Positions 43,500-52,956 of a stretch of 64,000 bases of DNA are shown piece after piece. Position numbers and translations under genes: made by a program. Source of the DNA: Marinobacter gudaonensis (lineage in GTDB: Bacteria > Pseudomonadota > Gammaproteobacteria > Pseudomonadales > Oleiphilaceae); the NCBI RefSeq assembly GCF_900115175.1, contig NZ_FOYV01000002.1:186001-250000 (forward strand). The letters are read 5' to 3'. The notes under the pieces were generated by a model that saw only the letters and a program-made list of their open reading frames with translations, was not told where the DNA came from and did no database searches. Each line of letters starts with the position of its first letter. The first letter of the stretch is position 1.

Positions 43500-44888
43500 T
43501 CAGGCTTCTCCGCCTCCATCGAATCCCACAAACGCCTCTCGCTTGAGACCGTGCTTCTGCATCTTCTCGTTCAGTGTTCTACGGGGTAACCCAAGCACCC
43601 TCATAACCTCTTTGATGTTGCCTTTGTGGTGGCTCAGCTCCGCGGTAATCAACGCCTTCTCCACCTGGTCGAGGCGTTCACTCAGAGATCGCTCCCCAGA
43701 CAGCATGGACGACTGATTGCCAAGGCCAAGCTGCATCAGATCGGCAACCGAGATGCCGCTGATGCTTCTCGAAAGCAGATAACGCTCTGCAGTGTGCTTG
43801 AGCTCTCGAACATTGCCCGGCCAATCGTGCAGTTCCAGCGCCAGGAGGTCTTCGTAACTCAGTTGCGGAACGTCCAGGCCATTGCTTTTCCCGGCCTCGC
43901 GCAAAAAATGACTGAACAGCACCGGCACATCGTCAATCCGTTCTCTTAATGGGGGAAGATGAATGTCAGCTACCATAAGCCGGTAATAGAGGTCCTCCCG
44001 GAATCGGCCCTGATTGGCCGCTTCACGCAGATCTTCCTTGGTCGCGGAAATAATTCGCACGTTGATTGAAACCGGCGTATTTGACCCGACTCGCACCACT
44101 TCCCGCTCCTGCAATACCCGCAAAAGTTTGATCTGGAAGGACATCGGCATGCTTTCAATCTCATCGAGAAAGAGCGTTCCCTGATGGGCAGCCTCGAAAA
44201 GACCGATCCGACGCTTCTGCGCCCCCGTAAAGGCGCCGGCCTCGTGGCCGAACAATTCACTTTCGAGGAGGCTCTCTGGTATGGCGCCGACATTGATGGG
44301 CACGAACGGCTGCTCCCGCCGGATGCTAAGGGCATGAAGACTCCGGGCAACCAGTTCCTTTCCCGTACCTGTCTCCCCCGCTATGACGACATCGGCATTC
44401 ACGCGGGCGAGCGCCTGAACATGCTGTCTGAGTGTTCGCGTCGGCTGGGATTCACCAATAATCACTGACGCCAGCCAGTCACACTCTTCCGACGATGAGT
44501 GGCTTGGCTGAGTGGCAAGCGTTACCCGACGTTGCTGACAGGCTCGCTTGATCACATCAATCAGCCGTTCCTGTTTGTAGGGCTTCTCAATGAAATCGTA
44601 GGCGCCCAGTTTCATGGCTTCGACGGCCTGGGCAATGCCACCGTGGCCGGTGATCAGAATCACGGGTATCCCTGGATCGACAGCCTGCAATAGGCTCATT
44701 CCATCCATTCCAGGCATTTTAATATCGCTGACGACCACTCCGGGAAAGTTCAGATCCAACAAAGGCAACGCATCGCGAGCATTGCTGAACGTTGCGACTT
44801 CAATACCAGCGAGCATCAGCCACTGCTCAAGAGATTCCAGTACCGTCGGTTCATCATCGATAACAACCGCATGCATGACGTCATTCAT
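43500..44888 (-). CDS. dctD: sigma-54 response regulator DctD (second copy)
   Basis: A 462-residue activator with a receiver domain (HAVVIDDEPTVLESLEQWL, phospho-Asp in GVVVSDIKMPGMDG) and an AAA+ domain with GETGTGKELVARSLH, HEAGAFTGAQKRRIG and TLFLDEIESMP. The Fis-type helix-turn-helix reads EVMRVLGLPRRTLNEKMQKHGL. The ATG overlaps the dctB stop by four bases (ATGA). It is a clear paralogue of the 35133-36485 gene, but the DNA-reading helix differs, so different operator sites are expected. Confidence 0.92.
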   Translation of the reverse strand: MNDVMHAVVIDDEPTVLESLEQWLMLAGIEVATFSNARDALPLLDLNFPGVVVSDIKMPGMDGMSLLQAVDPGIPVILITGHGGIAQAVEAMKLGAYDFIEKPYKQERLIDVIKRACQQRRVTLATQPSHSSSEECDWLASVIIGESQPTRTLRQHVQALARVNADVVIAGETGTGKELVARSLHALSIRREQPFVPINVGAIPESLLESELFGHEAGAFTGAQKRRIGLFEAAHQGTLFLDEIESMPMSFQIKLLRVLQEREVVRVGSNTPVSINVRIISATKEDLREAANQGRFREDLYYRLMVADIHLPPLRERIDDVPVLFSHFLREAGKSNGLDVPQLSYEDLLALELHDWPGNVRELKHTAERYLLSRSISGISVADLMQLGLGNQSSMLSGERSLSERLDQVEKALITAELSHHKGNIKEVMRVLGLPRRTLNEKMQKHGLKREAFVGFDGGGEA

Positions 44889-47041
44889 AACCCGGCCTCT
44901 GTTGTGATTGTGTTGGCCATCGGCAGATTCAGCGTAAAGCAGGTGCCTTCGCCCGTCTGGCTGCTGGCAGTCAATTCAGCACCAATATCGCAGGCGAGAC
45001 TGTAGCTGATGGCCAGCCCCAGCCCCAGCCCCTCGCCCATGGGCTTTGTGGTGAAAAACGGTTCAAAAATCTGGCCCAGTTGATCGTCGGTCATGCCGTG
45101 GCCATTGTCCTCAATCGTCATGACCACACGATCAGGATTCTCGACGCAACGTCGGACCTGCACGGTTATTCGGGCGTCAGGCCCACCGGCCACCGCATCA
45201 ATGGCATTCGACAGCAAGTTCACGACGATCTGCTCAAGCACCATGGCATTGGCGCGAACTTCGTAGTTTCCCGAGATGTTCAGATCGCAAACCACCGATT
45301 CCTTCTCCAACCTCGGCGCCAACAACTCCAGGGCGTACTCGATGGGCGCTTTCAACAACACAAAACTGCTGCCGGAATTGCGTTTGCCCGAAAAGATCCG
45401 AAGCTGGCGGGACAGCTTGGAAAGGCGCTGGACCAACGATTCAATCTTGATCAGATTGGCAGACACAAGTTCAGGCTTGTCCCGTTCGATGAGCACCTGG
45501 CTGCTGGCGACGAAATTGGACAACGCCGTGATGGGCTGATTTATTTCATGGGCGATAGCGGCCGACATCCTTCCCAATGCCGCCAGCTTCTGGTTCTGTG
45601 CAAGTGCAGCCTGGGCCTCCTCAAGATCACGGGTCCGCTCCCTTACCCGATGCTCCAGAGCCCGGTTGATCTTCTCCAGCGCCTCCTGCGCAGCGGTCAG
45701 CTCGGTCACGTCCTGCACCGTGAGAATGTACTCGTCGGTTTTGCCAACCCGAATGGGGTTGAGCGTGTAGATCACCGGGAATCGGGTACCGTCCAAACGG
45801 ATGCCCTCAGCCTTGCATGGGCCCACACCTATGGCCGAGTGATTCCAGGGCTCAATCAGATCTGCCGGATCACAGTCGGCGTCTGAGACATCGAGCTTGA
45901 ACAGTGAGCGAGCCTGTTCGTTAAGGAATATCGGCCGGAAGCTTTCATCCAGGTTAATCAGGCCCACATCGGTATTCTGGATAATCGCCCGCTGATGTGA
46001 CTCCCGCTCTGCAGTGAGAAGAGCCAGGGCATCCTGAGCCTGGGTCCTGCGGCGCCGCTCTCGATAAAACAGGCTGGCTGCGGCAAACGCGGCGTATAGC
46101 AACACCACCATGGCCTGCTTGACGCCGGCCTTTGTCCTGATTTCTTTGAGGGGAACTCTCAGATGCATCGTCCAGGGGTAGCTGGCGATCGCCGATCCAA
46201 AAACCACCTGAGGCCCCATTTCGTCCAGCTCAAAGGTCGACCAGCCATCGGATTGCCACTGCGAAACACGCGTGAGGAGCGTGACCGGATCCTGCCCGTA
46301 CTGGCGGGTATCACTCAGCTCGGATCTCAAGGCTTCCGAGATCGGGCGCAACGAAAAGTAATGCCAACGGGAATCCGAAGCCAGAAACACGATGCCGTTT
46401 TCATCGGTCACCCAAACGGAATCCCCCGAGGCCGCCCAGCTTTGCTCCAGCTTGCCCAGATCGATCTTGATCACGATGACTCCGAGGGTCGCACCGGCCT
46501 CTGATTGGACGGGCGCAGAAAGAAAGAGCCCTGGCACCCCGGACGTGGCACCGACCGCAAAATAGAAACCGGGCTTGCCGGCCATTGCGTCCCGAAAATA
46601 GGGTCGGAAGCCGTAGTTTTTTCCGACAAAACTTGTCTGGGAGTCGTAGTTGCTGGAGAAATGAGTCACACCTCTGGCATCCATCAGGAAAATCTCGTCT
46701 GACTCGGCCTTCTGGTTCAAATCCTGCAACAGATCCGAGCCGGCACTGCGGCCGCCCTGGGGAGGTCGTTGCAGGCCATCGAGGGCTTCGACGATTCGGG
46801 GGTCGGAGGCAAGCACGCCGGGTAAATAAAGATGCCGGTCAATGGTGGCAAGAAGGGAAGTTTTATAGGCACCCAGGCGTTGCACCGAATCGGTCCGTGC
46901 CTGTTGCAGCTCGTGTCGCATCAGGGCCGGCTGGGTAACCACCAGTGCCAGGCAGACTGCAAGCAGACCCAGCAGCAGCCAGAATGGCAGCCGATTGAGT
47001 GCCGCTTTACTCCGGCGCAGGGATAAACGTCTGAAATACAT
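44885..47041 (-). CDS. dctB: DctB-like sensor histidine kinase with PAS domain (second copy)
   Basis: A 718-residue kinase, longer than the first copy. A membrane segment (about residues 17-37), a periplasmic Cache/PAS-like sensor (40-300, with MDARGVTHFSSNYDSQTSFVGKNYGFRPYF) and a second segment (about 310-328) come first. A cytoplasmic PAS domain follows (about 345-455, IQNTDVGLINLDESFRPIFLNEQARSLF), then the kinase core (AIAHEINQPITALSNFV, VVNLLSNAIDAV, DNGHGM, GLGLGLAIS). The extra PAS domain suggests a second, cytoplasmic input. It is coupled to dctD-2. Confidence 0.9.
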   Translation of the reverse strand: MYFRRLSLRRSKAALNRLPFWLLLGLLAVCLALVVTQPALMRHELQQARTDSVQRLGAYKTSLLATIDRHLYLPGVLASDPRIVEALDGLQRPPQGGRSAGSDLLQDLNQKAESDEIFLMDARGVTHFSSNYDSQTSFVGKNYGFRPYFRDAMAGKPGFYFAVGATSGVPGLFLSAPVQSEAGATLGVIVIKIDLGKLEQSWAASGDSVWVTDENGIVFLASDSRWHYFSLRPISEALRSELSDTRQYGQDPVTLLTRVSQWQSDGWSTFELDEMGPQVVFGSAIASYPWTMHLRVPLKEIRTKAGVKQAMVVLLYAAFAAASLFYRERRRRTQAQDALALLTAERESHQRAIIQNTDVGLINLDESFRPIFLNEQARSLFKLDVSDADCDPADLIEPWNHSAIGVGPCKAEGIRLDGTRFPVIYTLNPIRVGKTDEYILTVQDVTELTAAQEALEKINRALEHRVRERTRDLEEAQAALAQNQKLAALGRMSAAIAHEINQPITALSNFVASSQVLIERDKPELVSANLIKIESLVQRLSKLSRQLRIFSGKRNSGSSFVLLKAPIEYALELLAPRLEKESVVCDLNISGNYEVRANAMVLEQIVVNLLSNAIDAVAGGPDARITVQVRRCVENPDRVVMTIEDNGHGMTDDQLGQIFEPFFTTKPMGEGLGLGLAISYSLACDIGAELTASSQTGEGTCFTLNLPMANTITTEAGL

Positions 47042-47094
47042 AGGTCGTTCTTCTTGTCATTATGATGTGCGCACCGATATCCGCCGCCCAGCTT

Positions 47095-49059
47095 TTAAGA
47101 TAGATCACCCACGCGAAAACGACTCACTGCGGTTTGCAGTTCCGCCGCCAGTCTGGCCAGATCGGCACTGGCAATGGCAGTACGGTCGGCGCGCTCTGCG
47201 CTTTGCTCACCAACCTGGCTGATCTGCGACACGCTGTCGCTGATGCTGCTGCCCACCAACTGTTGCTGTTCAGCCGCCCGTGCAATCGACTGGTTCATCC
47301 GTTCGATGGCGCTGAACCGCGAGGCAACGTCGGACAGGCTCTCACAGGCCTCCGTTGCGGCACTCTCCACCTGTTGGCTGATGGCAAGGCTGGTCTGCAT
47401 TTCCCGGGCTGCCTCGGTGGCGACCGCCTGGAGGTTGACCACCAGCACCTCGATTTCAGCAGCGGAGTGTCGTGTCCGCTCCGCCAACCCCCGCACCTCG
47501 TCCGAAACCACCGCAAATCCGCGCCCTTGCTCTCCCGCCCTCGCGGCCTCAATGGCCGCATTCAAAGCCAGCAAATTGGTCTGCTCGGAAACGGATTTGA
47601 TCACATCAAGGACCGTGCCGATGGCATGGGTTTCCGTTTCCAGTTTCAGTACCGAGTCTGCCGACTGAGCCAGTCTACCTCCGAGGTGTCGCATCTGCTC
47701 CTGTACGGATTCGAGCAGATGTCTCCCCACATGCATGCCCTGATTCGCGGCGCTCGTATGGGAGGACGCATCACCCGCACTGGTCGCCACTTCCCGGATG
47801 GAGTTTGCCATCTGCTCAATGGCAGCCGCTGTCTGCGCGGTTTCAGACTGCTGGTGCTCAACACCGAGTCGAGTTGCCTCGGCGGTCTCGGACAAGCGTT
47901 TCGACTCGGTGGTAACCGTTCCCGTGCTGGCGCTGATCTGTCCGATCAGTTCCCGCAGACGTTGTGTCATGTGACACATGGACCCTGCCAGTAAACCCAG
48001 CTCATCACTTCGCTGCACGGACACCGAAACCGTAAGGTCCCCTCCCGAGATCCTCTGCGCCGCTTCCACGGTCTTACGCAGTGGGACAAGAATCAGCCGC
48101 GTAATTACCAGAGCCGCACCGATTCCCAATAGGACAGCCAGCGCACTCATCAGGCTTACACCGAGTATTGAACTCTGCCCCACCGATTCCATCGCTGATC
48201 GCTGACTGACCGATACCTCCTCGGCCCGCCGAAGAACGTCTGCAGCTGTTCGCTGCATTCGAGTCTCGGCTCCGGCGATGGCTGCCATTGATCGACGGTA
48301 TCGCTCGAAAGCAACACGGTAGGTTTCGAGTGCTTCACCCGCGGCATCCAGAACAGCCCGCTCGGAACCACTACGCTCCGCTGCAAAGTTAGCAACGTCC
48401 TGACGGAGCGCCAGAAACGTGTCTTGCCACTGCTGGTACACAGAGGGCGAAGCGGTGCTCAGGAACTGGTGTTCAAGCTCACGTAAACGGTTCAGGTTCC
48501 GCGAAAAATTCACCGCTGTCTCAGCGAGGTCTACCGGGTCGCCGGCAGGCATTCGGGGTAATTTCAGGATGGCTCGCGTTCTTTCAAAGAACTTTTCCTC
48601 AAGCGATGCAAAGGCTGTGAGGGTCTCACGGGACTTCTCCCCCATCACCACTTGCGAATCCGAGGCCAGCCTTTTTGCCTCCGCGTAATGGTTGAACGCG
48701 TTCAGGTACTGCGCGCTCTGGCGGGCAATAGCATCGAACTGACTTCTGTATTCCTGGCTGTTGGATCGCGCCGCAGCGTCGCCGGCCAACGTGACAATTC
48801 GCCCAATCTCCTTCTCTACCTCCTCTTTGAGGTTGTTATTCGCCGTTAACGCGAACGTTTTTTCCCGTTCCCGGACAAGACCCAGCGACGCGTGTATTCG
48901 AGCTACCTGCTTTACGAGGTTGGCTCGATCCATTATTCCGTCAATCGCCAGTAGCCCGGCACCTGCGACACCGCAGGTAAGCAGGAGAACGAGGCCGAAA
49001 CCGGCCATGAGTTTCATTCTCACGGAGAGATCAAGGAACCACTGGGTTACATGAGCCAT
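47095..49059 (-). CDS. methyl-accepting chemotaxis protein
   Basis: A 654-residue chemoreceptor. Transmembrane helices lie at about residues 14-36 and 285-310, bounding a long helical periplasmic domain of about 250 residues of the helical-bimodular kind. A HAMP domain follows. The signalling domain has the invariant tip [36 protein letters not shown]. The ATG at 49059 follows GGGAGTGG. It lies between a porin and dctB-2 on one strand, so it probably steers cells towards the solute taken up by this island. Confidence 0.93.
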   Translation of the reverse strand: MAHVTQWFLDLSVRMKLMAGFGLVLLLTCGVAGAGLLAIDGIMDRANLVKQVARIHASLGLVREREKTFALTANNNLKEEVEKEIGRIVTLAGDAAARSNSQEYRSQFDAIARQSAQYLNAFNHYAEAKRLASDSQVVMGEKSRETLTAFASLEEKFFERTRAILKLPRMPAGDPVDLAETAVNFSRNLNRLRELEHQFLSTASPSVYQQWQDTFLALRQDVANFAAERSGSERAVLDAAGEALETYRVAFERYRRSMAAIAGAETRMQRTAADVLRRAEEVSVSQRSAMESVGQSSILGVSLMSALAVLLGIGAALVITRLILVPLRKTVEAAQRISGGDLTVSVSVQRSDELGLLAGSMCHMTQRLRELIGQISASTGTVTTESKRLSETAEATRLGVEHQQSETAQTAAAIEQMANSIREVATSAGDASSHTSAANQGMHVGRHLLESVQEQMRHLGGRLAQSADSVLKLETETHAIGTVLDVIKSVSEQTNLLALNAAIEAARAGEQGRGFAVVSDEVRGLAERTRHSAAEIEVLVVNLQAVATEAAREMQTSLAISQQVESAATEACESLSDVASRFSAIERMNQSIARAAEQQQLVGSSISDSVSQISQVGEQSAERADRTAIASADLARLAAELQTAVSRFRVGDLS

Positions 49060-49099
49060 AACCACTCCCAATTTGTCCCGGAGATACGTCAGAACGACG

Positions 49100-49136
49100 A
49101 TGCCTTGCCGGGACTGCTAAGGCTCCGGCAAGGCAT
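49100..49136 (-). promoter_or_regulatory. long hairpin between porin and chemoreceptor genes
   Basis: ATGCCTTGCCGG and CCGGCAAGGCAT form a perfect 12-bp stem around 13 bases, starting five bases after the porin stop. No T tract follows. It may stabilise the porin mRNA or act as a partial terminator before the chemoreceptor gene. Confidence 0.6.
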
Positions 49137-49141
49137 GGGCC

Positions 49142-50269
49142 TCAGAACTTCAGACGACCACCGACGAGTACAGTTGTGATGTCTTCAAAATCGGCTCCCG
49201 GGCGGTCGAGGGAGTGGCGGTTCACCCCGGCATAGGTATCAAACCACTTGATTGGCTGAAACACGTAGCCAACCCCGATGGTTTCGGCTGAATCGCCCTG
49301 CTGAAGCCGGTCTTCGGTTACGGCGTAGTGAACATCGAATGCGTGTTGGCCAGACTTGTAACCGAGCTTGCCGAGATAGAAATCTGCATCCGGGTTAGCA
49401 GGATTATCATCGCTGGTCGTGGAGTAGGCACCCGTCAGATTGATCCCACTGTCATGCAACCAGGAAACGGAACCGCCCAACGTCTGAAAACGGTCAGCCT
49501 GCCCCCCAACGTCTCGGGTCGAGAAACCAACGGCACCGATGATCTTGCCACCCAGCTCACCAGAAAATCTGGCGCCCACTTCCGTCACATCATCCTCGCC
49601 TTTGATACCCTGGCTGACTGCGGGTTGAATGCCGCCAATTGATGGAAGGTCGTAGCGAAGACGGCTGTATCTGCTTTCAAAATCCTGATCGCTCATGGCC
49701 GAAATCAGGCGAACACGAGTGGCAGAAGATTCTTCCAAAAACTCAAGGCCGCCGCCAACCAGGGCGGGGTTGGTCCAGGAAACGAGCAGCGTTCCGGAAA
49801 GGTCTCGTTCAATGTTGCCATTCGCGGCGCCATCGCCCTGGCCCAGCGACAGCTTGCCAAAGCCACCAGACACAAAGACGTTGAGATGGCGTTCATTAAA
49901 CTCACCGCTTATTGAACGCTCGTTGAGACTGACAGCATTCGACGGATTCTGCTGATACTCCAGCTCAAGATGGGCTCCGATTGTGAGCCCTGTGTCATTG
50001 AGATCGCCGCTCAACCGGGCGCCCACGCGACTGGCACTGTTGTCGTTATCAACGATGAAGTGCTCACTGCCGTCCCCTGTGTCGCCAAACAGAAGCCCGT
50101 AGTTCAGCTGGCCATATGGATTCACAGAGACATTGGAAACCTTGGCCTGGGCGAGTGCACCCGAGGCGGCGACACTGGCGGCAGCGAACACCAAGCAAGA
50201 TGCCAGTGAACGTCTCGCACTGACAGTTCCGCAGCTGACATTGGAATGAACAGTTTCTTGTTTTTTCAT
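49142..50269 (-). CDS. outer-membrane porin
   Basis: A 375-residue predicted trimeric-porin-type protein. The signal peptide ends near residue 40 (AASGALAQA). Amphipathic beta-strands alternate along the sequence (VNPYGQLNYGLLFGD, RVGARLSGDLNDTGLTIGAHLELEYQQ, VSGGFGKLSLGQGDGA) and it ends VLVGGRLKF, with the usual C-terminal Phe. The ATG at 50269 follows GAGTGAGAAC; the upstream open stretch is not a leader. Set between a TRAP permease and a chemoreceptor, it probably admits the TRAP substrate through the outer membrane. Confidence 0.87.
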   Translation of the reverse strand: MKKQETVHSNVSCGTVSARRSLASCLVFAAASVAASGALAQAKVSNVSVNPYGQLNYGLLFGDTGDGSEHFIVDNDNSASRVGARLSGDLNDTGLTIGAHLELEYQQNPSNAVSLNERSISGEFNERHLNVFVSGGFGKLSLGQGDGAANGNIERDLSGTLLVSWTNPALVGGGLEFLEESSATRVRLISAMSDQDFESRYSRLRYDLPSIGGIQPAVSQGIKGEDDVTEVGARFSGELGGKIIGAVGFSTRDVGGQADRFQTLGGSVSWLHDSGINLTGAYSTTSDDNPANPDADFYLGKLGYKSGQHAFDVHYAVTEDRLQQGDSAETIGVGYVFQPIKWFDTYAGVNRHSLDRPGADFEDITTVLVGGRLKF

Positions 50270-50389
50270 AGTTCTCACTCTCGTTTTGGTTTTAATTTCA
50301 CAACGGTTTTTTGCTTCATCTCTGAATCGTTGGTTTTGTCGCACCCCCTTTTTCTGTTTGCTCAAAAGTCTTTCCACCAGGGCGGAGCG

Positions 50390-52429
50390 TTACCTCGAGA
50401 CCTCTGCGAGTACCGCAGAGCCGCCCTGTTGCCGCCGGTAGCTTGCGAAATTCAGCCCAAGCAGTGCTGCAATGGTTAGAACGCCTGCGATCTCTACAGA
50501 CACGTTCGGATAGAAGATCGCGATGACAGCGCCACTGAGTAGAATCCGCGCCCACGCCCTGATGTAGGTGAACAGGAAGCCTTCAAGTGCAGCCGCAAAG
50601 GCCAAGAGCGCAATAATTGCAATGAAGCCATTCCAGAGAACGATGGGTAGGGGCCCACCCTCGATAATCACGGGGTTAAAAACCATGAACAGCGGCACCA
50701 GATACAGACCCTTGGCAAACTTCCAGGCCTGCACGCTGGTTTCCATGGTCTTGCTGCCAGCTATGGCGGCGGCAGCATAGGCGGCAAGCGCAACAGGAGG
50801 CGTGACATTAGAGTCCTGGGAATACCAGAACACCAGAAGGTGTGCGACCAGTAACGGTATGCCGAATTCATTGGTCAATGCAGGCCCGACCAGAACAATC
50901 AGGACGATGTAACTGGCCGTCACCGGCAGACCAAGTCCGAGAATGAGACTGGCGATGACGACGAGGAGTAGCGCCATCAGGATATTGCCGTCGGCGAAGG
51001 CAATCATCATTGAGGAAAACTTGAGTCCAAGGCCCGTAAGGCCAACAACCGCGACTACGATCCCCGCAATTGCACAGGCGATGCTAACAGCCACTGCATT
51101 TCGTGCTCCAAGCTCCAAGCCCTGCAGCAGCTTGACCGCGCCCACCTTGAAGGCCAGTTTGACCTCGGTTACCAAACTGTCCTGGGCCTTACCCCGCTTT
51201 ACCGCCTGCCATAGGCCGTTGATTCCGGCAATCGCGATGATGCCTACAACGGCGTAAAAGCCGACTCGCATCGGCGAGACTCCTATAACAAGCAGATAGA
51301 CCAGCAGAATGATCGGCAGGAGGAAGTACCACCCCGTTGCCATGACATCTTTCACTTTGGGCAGTTCGTCCGAAGGCAGACCTTTCATACCCTGCTTGAT
51401 CGCGATGATGTGCACTAGCAGGTATACCGTTGCGAAGTACAGCAGTGCGGGAAATACGCTGACCTTGACAATCTCGAGGTAGGGAACCCGGGTATATTCA
51501 GCGATCAGAAACGCGCCAGCACCCATTAGTGGAGGCATAATCTGCCCACCGGTACTCGCTGCGGCTTCAATACCACCGGCCTGCGCCGGCCGGTAACCGA
51601 GCTTTTTCATCAGCGGAATGGTAAAGGCGCCCGTGGTAACCACGTTTGCGATTGAGCTGCCTGAGATTGACCCCATGCTGGCTGAGGCCAGTACTGCCGC
51701 CTTCGCCGGCCCTCCTCGTTGTCGACCGGTGGCCGCAAAGGCCAGGTCGATAAAGAATCGCCCGGCTCCTGTGACTTCCAGCATTGCGCCGAAGAGGACA
51801 AAGATGAAGACAAATGTCGCTGCGACGCCAAGGGGCAAACCAAAAATCCCCTCCTGCCCGAGAAACAGCTGAGCACCTACACGATCAAACGAGTACCCGC
51901 GGTGATCCAGAATTCCCGGTAACCATTGGCCGAACTCGGCAAGCGGACCGCGCGAGCCGGCCACCGCATACAGGATTGCAACCACGCCAATAACGGTCAG
52001 CCCCGTGCCGACGGCACGTCGACTGGCCTCAAGCAGAGTGAGGGTACAAACCCATGCCATGACAATGTCGGTCTGGTTCCAGAAGCCAGCTCGCGCCATG
52101 ATGTCGTCAAGAAACCACACCAGATAGAAACCCGAAGCGGCGGACGCGAGGAATAAGCCAGTATCTATGATCGCTGCCCATGTTCCTCTGGGCTGACCTG
52201 GCTTTGGACCGAATAGAAGAAAACACAACATCATCACTAGCGCGAGGTGAATGCCCCGCTGGTAGAACAACCCGAGAGGCTGGATTCCAGCGCTGTACAA
52301 CTGGAACAGAGACAAGCCGATGCCCACCAAGGCAATAAGCCACAGTAGCGGACGCGGCCCGCTCAGAGCCTCGGGCTGCCAGTCGCTCGATGTCTTGATG
52401 TTGAATGGAATCGCTGTTTGCTGAGTCAT
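50390..52429 (-). CDS. TRAP transporter permease, fused 4TM/12TM (second copy)
   Basis: A 679-residue fused DctQM-type permease, paralogous to the one at 38406-40595. It has GGPAKAAVLASASMGSISGSSIANVVTTGAF, AAASTGGQIMPPLMGAGAFLIAEYTRVPYLEI and LGLGLPVTASYIVLIVLVGPAL. It overlaps the DUF1850 gene by four bases and follows the TAXI binding-protein gene, a common TAXI-DUF1850-permease arrangement. The porin gene lies 120 bases downstream. Confidence 0.92.
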   Translation of the reverse strand: MTQQTAIPFNIKTSSDWQPEALSGPRPLLWLIALVGIGLSLFQLYSAGIQPLGLFYQRGIHLALVMMLCFLLFGPKPGQPRGTWAAIIDTGLFLASAASGFYLVWFLDDIMARAGFWNQTDIVMAWVCTLTLLEASRRAVGTGLTVIGVVAILYAVAGSRGPLAEFGQWLPGILDHRGYSFDRVGAQLFLGQEGIFGLPLGVAATFVFIFVLFGAMLEVTGAGRFFIDLAFAATGRQRGGPAKAAVLASASMGSISGSSIANVVTTGAFTIPLMKKLGYRPAQAGGIEAAASTGGQIMPPLMGAGAFLIAEYTRVPYLEIVKVSVFPALLYFATVYLLVHIIAIKQGMKGLPSDELPKVKDVMATGWYFLLPIILLVYLLVIGVSPMRVGFYAVVGIIAIAGINGLWQAVKRGKAQDSLVTEVKLAFKVGAVKLLQGLELGARNAVAVSIACAIAGIVVAVVGLTGLGLKFSSMMIAFADGNILMALLLVVIASLILGLGLPVTASYIVLIVLVGPALTNEFGIPLLVAHLLVFWYSQDSNVTPPVALAAYAAAAIAGSKTMETSVQAWKFAKGLYLVPLFMVFNPVIIEGGPLPIVLWNGFIAIIALLAFAAALEGFLFTYIRAWARILLSGAVIAIFYPNVSVEIAGVLTIAALLGLNFASYRRQQGGSAVLAEVSR

Positions 52430-52941
52430 TGGGTCTTGCTTCCTTTGTCTCCGACGAGATCGAGTCGAATCTCGACCCGCTGATTTTCGGCCAGCTGACT
52501 GAGATTCACGTACCGCGAGTCGACGCGGATACGGTGATTAACGGTGCTGGAACCGACCCGCAACCGGAGGACATTGCTTGAGATGGGCACGTTCATATCA
52601 ACAATCCGATATCCGTGCTTTTGGTTTGTTTCCAGGATCCCCCGTCCCGCCAGGTAACCCAAACCTGCTGCAAAATCCGGTGTCTGGCTGCTGTCCAGAA
52701 TCAATCGGTTCTCCTCGGTCCGAAAACAGTCGGTTACGGGAAACCCCTGTACCGAGTGATTCCAGATGAGGCACCAACGACCGGACGGAGGTAATGCAAT
52801 CTCGGCAATCGGTGTGCTCTGGGCGTCGGAAATGACAAGGCGCTGCGCTCGACCCTCCTCAGCCTCAGCGGTGAGCACCACTGTCGATGCGAACCAGACA
52901 AAGGCTGCGACTGCACGTCGGTAACACGAACGGGAGATCAT
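52426..52941 (-). CDS. DUF1850 family protein
   Basis: A 171-residue exported protein with a signal peptide (residues about 1-27). The DUF1850 core includes GRWCLIWNHSVQGFPVTDCFRTEENRLIL and AGRGILETNQKHGYRIVDM. The family is regularly found with TAXI-type TRAP transporters but its job is unknown to me; a periplasmic accessory role is inferred from the leader and position. It overlaps the permease start by four bases and follows the binding protein by 15 bases. The first TAXI system lacks it. Confidence 0.82.
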   Translation of the reverse strand: MISRSCYRRAVAAFVWFASTVVLTAEAEEGRAQRLVISDAQSTPIAEIALPPSGRWCLIWNHSVQGFPVTDCFRTEENRLILDSSQTPDFAAGLGYLAGRGILETNQKHGYRIVDMNVPISSNVLRLRVGSSTVNHRIRVDSRYVNLSQLAENQRVEIRLDLVGDKGSKTQ

Positions 52942-52956
52942 GGGGCTCAGTACCGG

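Noticed and set aside
43301..43531. A 76-codon frame just after dctD-2
   Set aside because: It overlaps the end of dctD-2, has no clear ribosome site and no family resemblance; the area fits a 3' untranslated region leading to the terminator at 43221.
50325..50375. GG-N10-GA sequence upstream of the porin, considered as a second sigma-54 site in that operon
   Set aside because: The invariant C of the -12 GC is replaced by A, so it fails the basic rule.
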